A stretch of DNA of 64,000 nt from Stenotrophomonas sp. BIO128-Bstrain (GTDB lineage Bacteria; Pseudomonadota; Gammaproteobacteria; Xanthomonadales; Xanthomonadaceae): contig NZ_CP124620.1 of the NCBI RefSeq assembly GCF_030128875.1, forward strand, positions 3,607,001 through 3,671,000, in the 5' to 3' direction. The notes under the pieces are model-generated. The model did not search any database. It saw nothing but the letters and a program-made list of their open reading frames with translations, and was not told where the DNA came from. The position numbers were made by a program, and so were the translations under genes. Positions 37,436-46,823 of the stretch are shown here, one piece after another. Within the stretch, counting starts at the first letter, position 1. Each line of letters starts with the position of its first letter.

Positions 37436-38326
37436 CTACTTGTCGTGCGTGATCAGCTGCACCACGCTGGAGAAATCCAGCTTGCCGCGACCGGCCTGGT
37501 GATTCATCGAATACAGGTTGCGCGCCAGCTCGCCCAGCGGGATCGAGGCGCCGACACTCATCGCCGCTTCCACTGCCAGGCCCATGTCCTTGAGCATCAG
37601 GTCGCTGCCGAAGCCGCCGCTGTAGCCACGCGAGGCCGGGGCGTTTTCGAGCACGCCGGGCCACGGGTTGCACACTTCGGTCGCCCAGCTGCGGCCCGTA
37701 CTGACCGCCATCATCTGCGAGAGCACCTTCGGGTCCAGCCCGTGCGCGACGCCCAGCGCGATCGACTCACCGGTCACCGCCATGATCACGCCCAGCGCCA
37801 TGTTGTTGCACAGCTTGGCGACCTGGCCAGCACCGCTCGCGCCGACATGGAAGATGTTCTTGCCCATCGCCTGCAGCAGCGGGCGCGCGCGCTCCAAGGC
37901 CTCGGCTTCACCACCGACGATGAAGGTCAGGGTGCCGGCCTGGGCACCGGCAGTGCCGCCGGAGACCGGGGCGTCCAGCATCTGCAGGCCGCGCGCGGCA
38001 GCGGCTTCGGCGACCTTGCGGGCGGTGGCCGGCGCGATCGTGCTGCAGTCGATGACCAGCGCGCCACCGGGGATATCGGCCAGCAGGCCGTCGTCACCGA
38101 GGTAGACGCTTTCGACGTGGCGGCTGGCCGGCAGCATCGAGATGACGATCTCGGCCCCGGTCAGCGTATCCAGTGCCGAGCTGGCGGCGGTGGCGCCGGC
38201 ATCGACGGCGGCCTGCACGGCGGCGGGCACCAGATCGAACACGCGCACCGCGTGACCGGCCTTGGCCAGGTTGGCGGCCATCGGGCCACCCATGTTGCCC
38301 AACCCGATGAATGCAATACGGCTCAT
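37436..38326 (-). CDS. mmsB: 3-hydroxyisobutyrate dehydrogenase
   Basis: A 296-residue NAD-dependent enzyme that oxidises 3-hydroxyisobutyrate to methylmalonate semialdehyde. The Rossmann motif is FIGLGNMGGPMAANL at the N terminus. The substrate signature DAPVSGGTAGAQAGTL and the catalytic Lys in GQVAKLCNNM are present. It is the last gene of the valine operon and overlaps the preceding hydratase-like gene by 4 bases. Confidence 0.95.
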   Translation of the reverse strand: MSRIAFIGLGNMGGPMAANLAKAGHAVRVFDLVPAAVQAAVDAGATAASSALDTLTGAEIVISMLPASRHVESVYLGDDGLLADIPGGALVIDCSTIAPATARKVAEAAAARGLQMLDAPVSGGTAGAQAGTLTFIVGGEAEALERARPLLQAMGKNIFHVGASGAGQVAKLCNNMALGVIMAVTGESIALGVAHGLDPKVLSQMMAVSTGRSWATEVCNPWPGVLENAPASRGYSGGFGSDLMLKDMGLAVEAAMSVGASIPLGELARNLYSMNHQAGRGKLDFSSVVQLITHDK

Positions 38327-39498
38327 GCGTGGCTCCTTTCAGGGACGGTGGCACCGAGGTCGGCCAGCGGATGCGCGGCATCGGACCACGGCGAAACGAA
38401 GAAGGTGCGGGCCCACTCGGCCGTGGCTTCGGCCAGCGTGCGCGGCTGCCACTGCGGGGTGCGGTCCTTGTCGATCAGCAACGCGCGGATGCCTTCGGCG
38501 AAGTCGCCGTGGGCGGCCGCGTGCAGGGCTGCGATGTATTCGATGCGGTAGACCTCGGCCAGCGAGGCACCCTCGGCCAGGCGCTGCAGCTCGAACGCGA
38601 GCCGCGCCGAGCCGGGCGCACCGGCGGCAAGTGTGGCTTTCGCAGTGCTCAGCCAGGCGTCGTCCGTTTCCAGCGCAAGAATCGCCTCGACGATCGCACC
38701 AACGTCGTCACCGGCGCACAGCGCATCCACGGCGGCGGCATTGCGCAGCAGCGGGCCGGTGGCAGCGTCGCTGGCATGCTGCTGCAGCAGCGCGGTCAGT
38801 TGCTCATGGTTGCGCTTGGCCTCGCGGCTCCAGTGCACGTCCGCCAGCGCGTTGAACACAGTCGCGCGCTGTGCCTCGGCGATGTGGATATCGGCCAGGC
38901 CGGCATAGATCGCATCGCCGGCGTTGAGCGGCGCACCGGTCAGGGCCAGGAACAGCCCGCCGTGGCCGGGTACGCGCGGCAGCAGCCAGCTGCCGCCCAC
39001 GTCCGGGAACAGGCCCACGGTGATCTCCGGGAACGCCAGCCTGGAGCGCTCGCTGACCACGCGGTGGCTGGCCCCGGACATCAGGCCGATGCCGCCGCCC
39101 ATCACGATGCCATGGCCCCAGCACAGGATCGGCTTGGGATAGGTGTGGATGGCGTAGTCGACGCGGTACTCGACGTCGAAGAATTCCGCTGCGTAGGCGT
39201 TGTCGCGGATGTCGGTCTTCCCGCCCTCGCGGTAGTCGACCATGCTGCGATACAGGCTGTGCAGGTCGCCGCCGGCGCAGAACGCCTTTTCGCCTGCGCC
39301 CTGCAGCACCACCAGCGCGATGCCGTCATCGGTGGCCCACGCGTCCAGACGCTCGCGCAGCAGGTGCGCCATCGGCAGCGAGAACCCGTTGAGGGTGCGC
39401 GCTGCGTTGAGCGTGGCGATGCCGATGCGCGTGCCATTGGCGGCGGCGCGCTCTTCGAACAGCACCGGCGCCTCGTCGTTGGCGACGACGGTGCTCAT
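38323..39498 (-). CDS. Enoyl-CoA hydratase/isomerase family protein (3-hydroxyisobutyryl-CoA hydrolase)
   Basis: A 391-residue crotonase-fold enzyme, longer than hydratases. It has the HIBYL-CoA hydrolase pattern: oxyanion-hole segments FCAGGDLHSLYR and GIVMGGGIGLMSG, then PEITVGLFPDVGGSWLLPRVPG with the catalytic acid. The long C-terminal part fits HIBCH. The reaction is 3-hydroxyisobutyryl-CoA to 3-hydroxyisobutyrate plus CoA, the step between its two neighbours. ATG at 39498 overlaps the upstream stop by 4 bases. Confidence 0.9.
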   Translation of the reverse strand: MSTVVANDEAPVLFEERAAANGTRIGIATLNAARTLNGFSLPMAHLLRERLDAWATDDGIALVVLQGAGEKAFCAGGDLHSLYRSMVDYREGGKTDIRDNAYAAEFFDVEYRVDYAIHTYPKPILCWGHGIVMGGGIGLMSGASHRVVSERSRLAFPEITVGLFPDVGGSWLLPRVPGHGGLFLALTGAPLNAGDAIYAGLADIHIAEAQRATVFNALADVHWSREAKRNHEQLTALLQQHASDAATGPLLRNAAAVDALCAGDDVGAIVEAILALETDDAWLSTAKATLAAGAPGSARLAFELQRLAEGASLAEVYRIEYIAALHAAAHGDFAEGIRALLIDKDRTPQWQPRTLAEATAEWARTFFVSPWSDAAHPLADLGATVPERSHA

Positions 39499-40292
39499 GC
39501 GTTCTTCCACTGCGCGGCACGCTTTTCCAGGAAGGCGTTCACGCCTTCGGCCTGGTCGGCGCTGTCGAACAGATCAACGAAGGCCTCGCGCTCGGCCACC
39601 AGCGCCGAGGCGTGGGTGCCGGTGCGGGTGGCCTGCACCAGCGTCTTGCACGCGGCGATGCTGGTCGGGCTCTGCTTGCCCGCCTTGTGCGCCCACGCCA
39701 GCGCCAGTGCCTTGGCTTCACCCTTGGCGACCTTTTCTTCGACCAGGCCGATACGCAGTGCGGTGTCCGCATCGATGCGCTCGCCCAGCAGGATCATGCG
39801 CTTGGCCCAGCCTTCGCCCACCAGGCGCGGCAGGTTCTGGGTGCCGCCGGCGCACGGCAGCAGGCCGACGGTGGCCTCCGGCAGCGCCACCTGGGCGTGT
39901 TCTTCGATGATGCGCAGGTCGCAGGCCAGCGCGCATTCCAGACCGCCGCCCATCGCGTAGCCGTTGATGGCCGCGATGGAGACACCACGGAAACCGGACA
40001 GCGCTTCAAAGGCTTCGCCGAAGCGACGTGCCGCTTCACGTGCGGCGGCCTTGTCGCCGGAGGCGAACTGCTTGAGGTCGGCACCGGCGGAGAAGAACTT
40101 CTCGCCGTCACCGGTGATCACCAGCGCGTAGATATCGCGGTCCGCATTGAGCGCGCCGACCAGATCGCGCAGTGCGGACAGGCTGTGCACGGTCCAGGTG
40201 TGGGCCGGCGGGTTGTCGAGGGTGATGACCGCGACGTGGCCATCGGCCTCGACCTTCAGGCCGACGTGATCATGCTGGCGCCACTCCATCAT
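39495..40292 (-). CDS. Enoyl-CoA hydratase (methacrylyl-CoA hydration likely)
   Basis: A 265-residue crotonase. Oxyanion-hole segments are FSAGADLKQFA and GYAMGGGLECALACD. The usual first catalytic Glu region is PEATVGLLPCAGGTQ, where the second acid position is Cys/Ala-like (LPCAGGTQ) rather than the standard Glu-x-Gly-x-x-P-GxGGTQ, so activity should be judged with care. Operon context makes methacrylyl-CoA the probable substrate. It overlaps both neighbours by 4 bases. Confidence 0.87.
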   Translation of the reverse strand: MMEWRQHDHVGLKVEADGHVAVITLDNPPAHTWTVHSLSALRDLVGALNADRDIYALVITGDGEKFFSAGADLKQFASGDKAAAREAARRFGEAFEALSGFRGVSIAAINGYAMGGGLECALACDLRIIEEHAQVALPEATVGLLPCAGGTQNLPRLVGEGWAKRMILLGERIDADTALRIGLVEEKVAKGEAKALALAWAHKAGKQSPTSIAACKTLVQATRTGTHASALVAEREAFVDLFDSADQAEGVNAFLEKRAAQWKNA

Positions 40293-41455
40293 CGCAGTTC
40301 CTCTTCAGTGTTGAGCAGGTGGCGGGCCACGATCACACGCATGATCTCGTTGGTGCCCTCCAGTATCTGGTGCACGCGCGAATCGCGCAGCAGCCGTTCG
40401 ATCGGGTATTCACGGATGTAGCCGTAGCCGCCGTGGATCTGCAGTGCGTCGTTGCAGATGTTGAAGCCGGCATCGGTGGCGAAGCGCTTGGCCATCGCGC
40501 ACCACACATTGGCATCGCTGGCGCCCGCGTCGAGCTTGCGCGCGGCGGTGTGCACCATCTGCCGTGCGGCGACCAGCTGGGTGGCCATGTCGGCCAGCTT
40601 GAACTGCAGCGCCTGGAACTCCGACAGCGCCTTGCCGAACTGGCGGCGCTCGCCCATGTAGCGGCGGGCGGCATCCACGGCGCCTTGGGCCGCGCCCAGC
40701 GAGCACGCGGCGATGTTGATGCGGCCGCCGTCCAGGCCCTTCATGGCGAGCTTGAAGCCACTGCCTTCCTCGCCGAGCAGATGGCTGACCGGCACGCGCA
40801 CATTCTCGAACGTGATGCCACGGGTCGGCTGGCTGTTCCAGCCCATCTTCTCTTCCTTGCGGCCATAGCTGATGCCGGGCAGATCGGCCGGCACCGCGAT
40901 CGCGCTGATGCCACCGGCACCGGCGCCGCCGGTGCGCGCCATCACCACCAGCAGCTCGGTGGCACCGGCGCCGGAGATGAAGGCCTTGGAGCCGTTGAGC
41001 ACGTAGTGGTCGCCATCACGCACCGCGCTGGTCTTCAGCGAGGCCGCGTCCGAGCCGGCACCCGGCTCGGTCAGGCAGTACGAGGCCAGCTTGATGCCGG
41101 ACGACAGGTCTGCGCCCCATTCGGCCCGCAGGCTCTCCTGGCCCCATTTGGCCACCATCCACGACGCCATGTTGTGGATGCTGACATAGGCCGCCGTGGA
41201 CGGGTCCACATTGGCGAGCTCCTCGATGACGACGGCGGCGTCCAGACGGCTCAAGCCGCTGCCGCCGACCTCGGGGTCCATGTACAACCCACAGAACCCG
41301 AGTTCCCCTGCCTTGGCGATCGCCTCGCGCGGAAAGATGCCCTCCGCATCCCATCGCGCGGCGTGCGGCGCCAGTTCGGCCTGGGCGAAGTCACGCGCTG
41401 CCTCTCTATAGGCCTGCTGCGCTTCGTCGAGTTCCGTCGTCATCGAGTGGCTCAT
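40289..41455 (-). CDS. Acyl-CoA dehydrogenase (isobutyryl-CoA dehydrogenase-like)
   Basis: A 388-residue FAD flavoprotein. Helical N domain, then the substrate/FAD signature CLTEPGAGSDAASLKT, GSKAFISGAGA, and the C-terminal ILEGTNEIMRVIVAR motif with the catalytic Glu region. The sequence resembles ACAD8-type isobutyryl-CoA dehydrogenases, and its place next to mmsA and the methacrylyl-CoA hydratase supports isobutyryl-CoA to methacrylyl-CoA as the reaction. Electrons would go to ETF. ATG at 41443 (MTTELD) is an alternative start. Confidence 0.9.
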   Translation of the reverse strand: MSHSMTTELDEAQQAYREAARDFAQAELAPHAARWDAEGIFPREAIAKAGELGFCGLYMDPEVGGSGLSRLDAAVVIEELANVDPSTAAYVSIHNMASWMVAKWGQESLRAEWGADLSSGIKLASYCLTEPGAGSDAASLKTSAVRDGDHYVLNGSKAFISGAGATELLVVMARTGGAGAGGISAIAVPADLPGISYGRKEEKMGWNSQPTRGITFENVRVPVSHLLGEEGSGFKLAMKGLDGGRINIAACSLGAAQGAVDAARRYMGERRQFGKALSEFQALQFKLADMATQLVAARQMVHTAARKLDAGASDANVWCAMAKRFATDAGFNICNDALQIHGGYGYIREYPIERLLRDSRVHQILEGTNEIMRVIVARHLLNTEEELR

Positions 41456-41480
41456 GGTCGAACTCCGTTGTTGCTGGTGC

Positions 41481-42986
41481 TTACTTCAGGCTGATGGTGG
41501 TGTTGACGCCATGACCCAGCGTCTCGTCATCGAACCAGCGCGAGGTGATCGTCTTGGTCTGGGTGTAGAACATCACCACCTGCTTGCCGTACGGGCCCAG
41601 GTCGCCGAGCTTGGAGGCGCGCGAGCCGGTGAACGAGAACAGCGGCACCGGCACCGGGATCGGCACGTTGATGCCGACCTGGCCGACGTCGATGTCTTCC
41701 TGGAACTTGCGCGCCGCCGCACCGGACTGGGTGAACAGCGCGGTGCCGTTGCCGTTCGGGTTGGCGTTGATCAGTTCGATGGCGTCTTCCAGCGTGTCCG
41801 CTTCCAGGATCACCAGCACCGGCCCGAAGATTTCTTCGTCGTACACGCGCATGCCCGGCTTGACGCCAGCGAAGATGGTCGGGCCAACGAAGTTGCCCTT
41901 CTCGAAACCATCGACCTGCGGGTTGCGGCCGTCGAGCACCAGCTTGGCGCCCTGTTCCACGCCCGAAGCGATCAGGCCTTCGACACGCTCACGCGCGGCG
42001 CAGGAAATGACCGGGCCGACATCGGTACCGGCGACGCTGCCACCGCTCACCTTCAGCGTCTTGGCCTTGGCCACCAGGTCCGGCACCCACTCGCGTGCTT
42101 CGCCGACCAGCACCAGGGTGGAGGCGGCCATGCAGCGCTGGCCGGCCGCACCGAAGGCGGCGCCGACCATCGCGTTGAGGCTCTGTTCCTTGTTGGCGTC
42201 CGGCAGCACCACGGCGTGGTTCTTGGCGCCCATCATGCACTGCACGCGCTTGCCGGCCAGCGAGGCGCGGTTGTACACGTGGGTGCCGACGCGGGTGGAA
42301 CCGACGAAGGAAACCGCCTTGATGTCCGGGTGATCGCAGATCGCGTTGACCACGTCTTCGCCACCGTGCACGACGTTCAGCACGCCCTTGGGGATGCCGG
42401 CTTCCAGCGCCAGTTCGACCAGGCGCATGGTGACCATCGGGTCCTGCTCGGACGGCTTGAGGATGAAGGTGTTGCCGGTGGCGATGGCCATCGGGAACAT
42501 CCACAGCGGAATCATCGCCGGGAAGTTGAACGGGGTGATGCCCGCGCAGACGCCCAGCGGCTGCAGCAGGGTGTAGGTGTCCACGCCGTTCGCCACGTTG
42601 TTGGCCAGCTCGCCCAGCTGCAGGTTGCCGATCGCGGCGGCGTGCTCGACCACTTCCAGGCCACGGAATACATCGCCCTCGGCATCCGGCACGGTCTTGC
42701 CCTGCTCGGCGCTGAGGATGTGGGCCAGCTCGCTCATGTTCTCGCGGATCAGCTGCTGGTACTTCAGGAAGATGCGCGCACGAGTGCCGATCGGGGTCTT
42801 GCGCCAGGTCTTGAACGCTTCCTTGGCCGAGGCGACGGCGGCGTCGACTTCGCCGGGGGTGGCAAACGGGACCTGGGCCAGGACGTCCTGAGTGGCCGGA
42901 TTGACCACGTTCTGCCAATGCGAGCTGGCCGATTCGATGAACTGGCCATCGATCAACATGCGGATACGGGGCGCTGCAACAGTCAT
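41481..42986 (-). CDS. mmsA: CoA-acylating methylmalonate-semialdehyde dehydrogenase
   Basis: A 501-residue aldehyde dehydrogenase family enzyme that converts methylmalonate semialdehyde, NAD+ and CoA to propionyl-CoA, NADH and CO2/bicarbonate. The catalytic nucleophile is Cys285 in [10 protein letters not shown]. Cofactor residues are in [10 protein letters not shown] and [12 protein letters not shown], and [12 protein letters not shown] is typical of MMSDH. It is the first gene of the five-gene valine operon. ATG at 42986 is chosen; the upstream extension reads through the operator. Confidence 0.95.
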   Translation of the reverse strand: MTVAAPRIRMLIDGQFIESASSHWQNVVNPATQDVLAQVPFATPGEVDAAVASAKEAFKTWRKTPIGTRARIFLKYQQLIRENMSELAHILSAEQGKTVPDAEGDVFRGLEVVEHAAAIGNLQLGELANNVANGVDTYTLLQPLGVCAGITPFNFPAMIPLWMFPMAIATGNTFILKPSEQDPMVTMRLVELALEAGIPKGVLNVVHGGEDVVNAICDHPDIKAVSFVGSTRVGTHVYNRASLAGKRVQCMMGAKNHAVVLPDANKEQSLNAMVGAAFGAAGQRCMAASTLVLVGEAREWVPDLVAKAKTLKVSGGSVAGTDVGPVISCAARERVEGLIASGVEQGAKLVLDGRNPQVDGFEKGNFVGPTIFAGVKPGMRVYDEEIFGPVLVILEADTLEDAIELINANPNGNGTALFTQSGAAARKFQEDIDVGQVGINVPIPVPVPLFSFTGSRASKLGDLGPYGKQVVMFYTQTKTITSRWFDDETLGHGVNTTISLK

Positions 42987-43019
42987 GGACAATCCCGGCG
43001 GGTCGAAAGTTGTTGGCAT

Positions 43020-43104
43020 TATTCACAGTGCCACCCTCGATTTCCGGGCTGTATGCGCTTAATCTGGCCAATGCCCGCTACGATTCTTGTGAATTCTGTG
43101 AATA
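43020..43104. promoter_or_regulatory. Divergent operator of the valine operon and its regulator
   Basis: A perfect inverted pair of 9-mers, TATTCACAG at 43020-43028 and CTGTGAATA at 43096-43104. A third related half-site, TTGTGAATT (43087-43095), is directly adjacent to the second. Each outer site faces one gene. CTGTGAATA read toward mmsA lies 33 bases before its ATG. This is the probable binding region of the XRE-type regulator. Confidence 0.6.
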
Positions 43105-44468
43105 GCCAGCCTGTCCAACGCCAGCTCGGCCTGCGCCTGCTCAAGCTGCGCGAGCAGCGTGGCTACAGCCAGCTGGCGCTGGCCAAGGCCCTGGGGCTGT
43201 CGGCCAGCTACCTGAACCAGATCGAGCGCAACAAGCGGCCGCTGACCCCGGCGGTGCAGGGCAAGCTGCGCGAGGTGCTGGGTGACGTCAGTGAACTGTT
43301 CGAGGTCGATGACCCCGGCGCGCTGCAGGAATCGCTGGGCGAGACCCTGCGCGATCTGGGCCTGGCCGATGTCAGCAGCACCGAGCTGCGCGCCATGGCC
43401 GGCAACCTGCCGCAGATCAGCCGCGCCCTGCTCGACCTGCACCGCCGCCACCTGATGCTGCGCGAGCATGCCGCCGCGCTGGAGTTCCAGCTGGGCGATG
43501 TGCATGCCGGGCAGGCGCTGCCCGCGGGCGACCAGGTACGTGACTTCTTCAACCGCATGCACAACCACATCCCCGAGCTGGACGACCTGGCCGAGCAGCT
43601 GTTCAGCGAATGGGGGCTGGTGGCCGGGCATGTTGCGCCGCGCCTGCGCCAGTTGCTGGCCGACCGCCATGGCGTGCTGGTGGAAGTGGGGCCGCTGCAG
43701 GCTGGCCGCGAGAAGCGCGTCTACGATGGCGGCAGCCGCACCCTGTGGCTGCCCGATTACCTCGAACCGGGCCAGCAGGCGTTCCAGATGGCCGCCGAAC
43801 TCGCCCTGCTTGGCTACGCCGCGCAGATCGATGCGGTGATCGCACGCGCGGGCTTCGGCGAAGCGGAGCAGATCGCCCAGGCGCGGATCGGCATGTCCAA
43901 CTACTTCGCCGGCGCGCTGGTGATGCCGTACGCGCAGTTCCTGCGTGCCGCCGAGCACAGCGCGTATGACATCGATGCGCTTGCCCATCGCTTCGGCGTG
44001 GGCTTCGAGGCGGTCTGCCATCGCTTGAGCACGCTGGCCCGGCGCAGCGCGCCCGGCCTGCCGTTCTTCTTCATCCGCGTGGACCGCGCCGGCAATGTCT
44101 CCAAGCGGCACTCGGCCACCGACTTCCACTTCTCACAGGTGGGCGGCTCGTGCCCGCTGTGGATCGTGTACGAAGCCTTCAACCAGCCAGGCCGCGTGCT
44201 GACCCAGACCGCGCGCATGCCGGACGGGCGCCGCCACTTCTGGCTGGCGCGGCAAGTGAGCAGCGGCCCGATCGGGCACGGCCAGCCACGCAAGACCTTC
44301 GCGGTGGCGCTGGGCTGCGACCTGCAGCATGCCGAACGGTTGATCTACACGCGCGGGCTGGATATCCAGAGCCCGGGCAACTCGGTCTCGATCGGTCCAG
44401 GCTGCCGGGTGTGCCCGCGCGAAGACTGCATGCAGCGCGCGTTCCCGCAGCTACCGGGACGCGGGTAG
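43071..44468 (+). CDS. XRE family regulator with IrrE/ImmA-like and short-chain fatty acyl (ScfR) domains
   Basis: A 465-residue regulator. The N-terminal HTH_3 is at about residues 17-70 (SQLALAKALGLSASYLNQIERNKRPL). A central ImmA/IrrE-like peptidase-fold region at about 180-300 lacks an intact HExxH (it reads AFQMAAELALLGYA). A C-terminal cysteine-bearing domain (CPLWIVYEAF, GCRVCPREDC) defines the short-chain fatty acyl regulator group. Relatives such as RamB and PrpR control acetate or propionate metabolism; here it likely senses an acyl-CoA of valine breakdown. ATG 43071 lacks a ribosome-binding site; GTG 43098 is an alternative. Confidence 0.85.
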   Translation: MPATILVNSVNSQPVQRQLGLRLLKLREQRGYSQLALAKALGLSASYLNQIERNKRPLTPAVQGKLREVLGDVSELFEVDDPGALQESLGETLRDLGLADVSSTELRAMAGNLPQISRALLDLHRRHLMLREHAAALEFQLGDVHAGQALPAGDQVRDFFNRMHNHIPELDDLAEQLFSEWGLVAGHVAPRLRQLLADRHGVLVEVGPLQAGREKRVYDGGSRTLWLPDYLEPGQQAFQMAAELALLGYAAQIDAVIARAGFGEAEQIAQARIGMSNYFAGALVMPYAQFLRAAEHSAYDIDALAHRFGVGFEAVCHRLSTLARRSAPGLPFFFIRVDRAGNVSKRHSATDFHFSQVGGSCPLWIVYEAFNQPGRVLTQTARMPDGRRHFWLARQVSSGPIGHGQPRKTFAVALGCDLQHAERLIYTRGLDIQSPGNSVSIGPGCRVCPREDCMQRAFPQLPGRG

Positions 44469-44760
44469 CGTCGACCGTTGGTCGACTTGCCTCCGGTGCC
44501 GGGAATGTTGCCCCCGACATGGCGCGTAGAGTCGACCGTTGGTCGACTTGCCTCCGGTGCCGGGAATGTTGCCCCCGACATGGCGGGTAGAGTCGACCGT
44601 TGGTCGACTTGCCTCCGGTGCCGAGACGGCTGACCCGTCGCGAAGAGCAGCCGACCAACGGTCGGCTCTACCGGTCGTGTGACGCTTCATGAGCAGCCGA
44701 CCAACGGTCGGCTCTACCGGTCGTGTGACGTGTCATGGGCAGCCGACCAATTGCCGGCAT
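44465..44760. repeat. SMAG repeat array with two kinds of tandem unit
   Basis: Three direct copies of a 61-bp unit start with GTAG at 44465, 44526 and 44587, each with the stem GTCGACC-gtt-GGTCGAC. Two direct copies of a 46-bp unit in the opposite orientation start at 44645 and 44691, with stem GCCGACC-aac-GGTCGGC and ending CTAC. A decayed third follows at about 44737. The array fills the 320-base gap between convergent genes; no gene is present there. Confidence 0.9.
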
Positions 44761-44789
44761 TTGCGATCACGACGCGGTCCATGTCCGGC

Positions 44790-46679
44790 TCAATAGATCG
44801 GCGTCACTTTCATCTGCGGCAACGGCCGGGGCGCACCGTCGGTGAGGTCCGGCCCCAGGTCTTCCCAGATCTGGCCCTGCTCGACCATGTGCCGCCACAG
44901 CTGCTGCGACTCGCGGCGTTTGTCTTCCGAGCTCAAGCGGTAGGACGGCGGCACCGGCGTTCCCGTGGCAACGCTCTGGTATGCATCCGAGTACGCTGCC
45001 ACCCGCTGCGCGGGGTCATCGGTGCGCGCGACATCCAGCGTGTAGCGCTGGTAGGCCGAGGCCAGATTGCGCCACCGGATCCAGTAGTGGTTGGCGAAGG
45101 AAAAATCGCAGAAGCGCTCCCCGGCGATGCTGCCCTTGTCGGCGATGCGGCTGAGCACGGCCTGCGGCATGTCCAGGTTCATGCCGCCCTCGTCGCCCTC
45201 CAACGCGACATGCACGATGCGGTCGCGGTACCCCGGCGCACGCGCCTGCAGCACATCGCGCCAGTTCTGCATGGTCGAGACGATCGAGAACAGGAAGCCG
45301 GACATCTCCGCCGCAGCCATCGGCTGCGCGATGGACTGGTAGGTACGCTGCCAGCCATGGCGATTCTCGGTCGGCAGGAACACGGCCTGCTCCGCGCGCG
45401 CATGGGCGTCGCCCCCAGCCACCACGCTCACGGCGTCGGCAGGCTGCGCGTAGACGAGATTGATGCCGAACGTGGGCCAGCGCGGCAGCGCGGCGTCGAA
45501 CAGGTGGATCGGAAAGTTGCTGCTGATCCCGCCATCGGAGAACCAGCACACACGGAACGCGGCGATCACCGGGCCACAGCTCTGGCCACCACTGGTGAGC
45601 CCTTCCATGCTGTCGGCGACGTTGGTGTTGTCGCGTCGGGGCTCGGCATCGGCGACCGGCTCGCAGCGACGCTCGCGCCGGGCCGGCTCGTGCAGCGGCA
45701 CCGCGCTGATCAGCAGGGGGAAGCTCAGGCTCATGCGCGTGGCCACCAGCACCGGCAGGTCCTCGCCATCGACCAGGCGGTAGTAGTCGCGCCCATCGAC
45801 GTGTTCGGGAGTGCCGGCGCGCGCGACCAGCCAGTCGACCACGCTGGCCGGGAACAACTGCGCGAACTCTTCGCGCAGGAACCAGAAGTGCGCCGCGTTG
45901 AACGGCAGCGTGCGCGGTTCGGTGTGGGAGACGCAGGTGGTGATCATCTGCAGCGTGATCGCGTGCGCGCCACTGGGCTCGCCGGGATAACGTGGTGCGG
46001 CATGCAGGTCGCCGAAGGTCAATGGCTGCTCGTCCGGCTTGCCGGCCAATGCCTGCAGCTGGGTGTGCAGCCAATCCGTCAGCGCCGGTGCGGAAGCGTT
46101 CGACTGGGTGCTGCCATTGCACAGGCCAAGCAGGTTACGCCGTGCCACGCGCGCCACGCGCAGTGCCGAGGCCAGCACGCCAGCGCCGTAGGCGCACAGC
46201 AACGACGGCAGCAGCGTCGCCCAGATGCCGTCGATGCCCCCGGCGAAGTAACCGATCCCGAGCAGGCCCGCCAGTGAGACCAGCAGTTCCAGCGGTGCGA
46301 TCGCGAATACCGCGGCGAGCAGGCAGGCAATCTTGCGCAGCAGGCCAGCCTTGCCGGTCAGCATCACCAGCAGGCGGTACGCGGTACGCGCGCCATACGC
46401 CGGCTGGAACAGGCTGTGGATGAAGCCCTGCCGGGACAGCTGCGCCGATACCCCGGCCAGCCCCGGAAAGCCTACCGCCGCGGCCACCCGCTCACCGGCC
46501 TGGCGTCGCCGGTCACCCAGCGCCGCGGCAGCGGCCACGGCAGCGGCAATGGCGCCGGCCGAGGTGCCGCCGATGCTCTTGAAGCGGTACTCGCGGGCCA
46601 GCGACAGCACCGCGTTGGGATACACGATGCCGCTGGTGATGCCGCCCTTCATGACCAGATCGCAGTACTTGTCCGCCAC
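44790..46679 (-). CDS. Patatin-like phospholipase with membrane segments
   Basis: A 629-residue patatin-family lipase. The nucleophile Ser40 lies in GGTSAGA, preceded by the oxyanion GG in VMKGGITSG. The catalytic Asp is about residue 382 in FSDGGISSNFP. Between them, residues of about 100-180 form several hydrophobic helices, so it is probably a membrane-bound acyl hydrolase. The GTG at 46679 is chosen because GAGGA lies just upstream. It follows the lipid-modification operon by 144 bases and may act on its lipids (inference). Confidence 0.8.
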   Translation of the reverse strand: MADKYCDLVMKGGITSGIVYPNAVLSLAREYRFKSIGGTSAGAIAAAVAAAAALGDRRRQAGERVAAAVGFPGLAGVSAQLSRQGFIHSLFQPAYGARTAYRLLVMLTGKAGLLRKIACLLAAVFAIAPLELLVSLAGLLGIGYFAGGIDGIWATLLPSLLCAYGAGVLASALRVARVARRNLLGLCNGSTQSNASAPALTDWLHTQLQALAGKPDEQPLTFGDLHAAPRYPGEPSGAHAITLQMITTCVSHTEPRTLPFNAAHFWFLREEFAQLFPASVVDWLVARAGTPEHVDGRDYYRLVDGEDLPVLVATRMSLSFPLLISAVPLHEPARRERRCEPVADAEPRRDNTNVADSMEGLTSGGQSCGPVIAAFRVCWFSDGGISSNFPIHLFDAALPRWPTFGINLVYAQPADAVSVVAGGDAHARAEQAVFLPTENRHGWQRTYQSIAQPMAAAEMSGFLFSIVSTMQNWRDVLQARAPGYRDRIVHVALEGDEGGMNLDMPQAVLSRIADKGSIAGERFCDFSFANHYWIRWRNLASAYQRYTLDVARTDDPAQRVAAYSDAYQSVATGTPVPPSYRLSSEDKRRESQQLWRHMVEQGQIWEDLGPDLTDGAPRPLPQMKVTPIY

Positions 46680-46823
46680 GTTGCCGTCCTCTGTCCGCCC
46701 GTGCGCGGCCGATCCGCACACCCTCCCCGCCTGCCCCCGCAACGATCCAGGGGCCAAAGAGGTCGATGGCGACAGTATCGCCCGTGCGCTTCTCAGGGCC
46801 TGAGAAGCGCGGCACGGAACGGC

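Noticed and set aside
41454..43070. N-terminal extension of the ScfR-type regulator frame across the whole mmsA gene
   Set aside because: The region is antisense to mmsA; regulator homology begins only after about 43098.
44465..44760. CRISPR array
   Set aside because: Repeats are palindromic with identical, not unique, intervening sequence, and there are no cas genes; these are SMAG elements.
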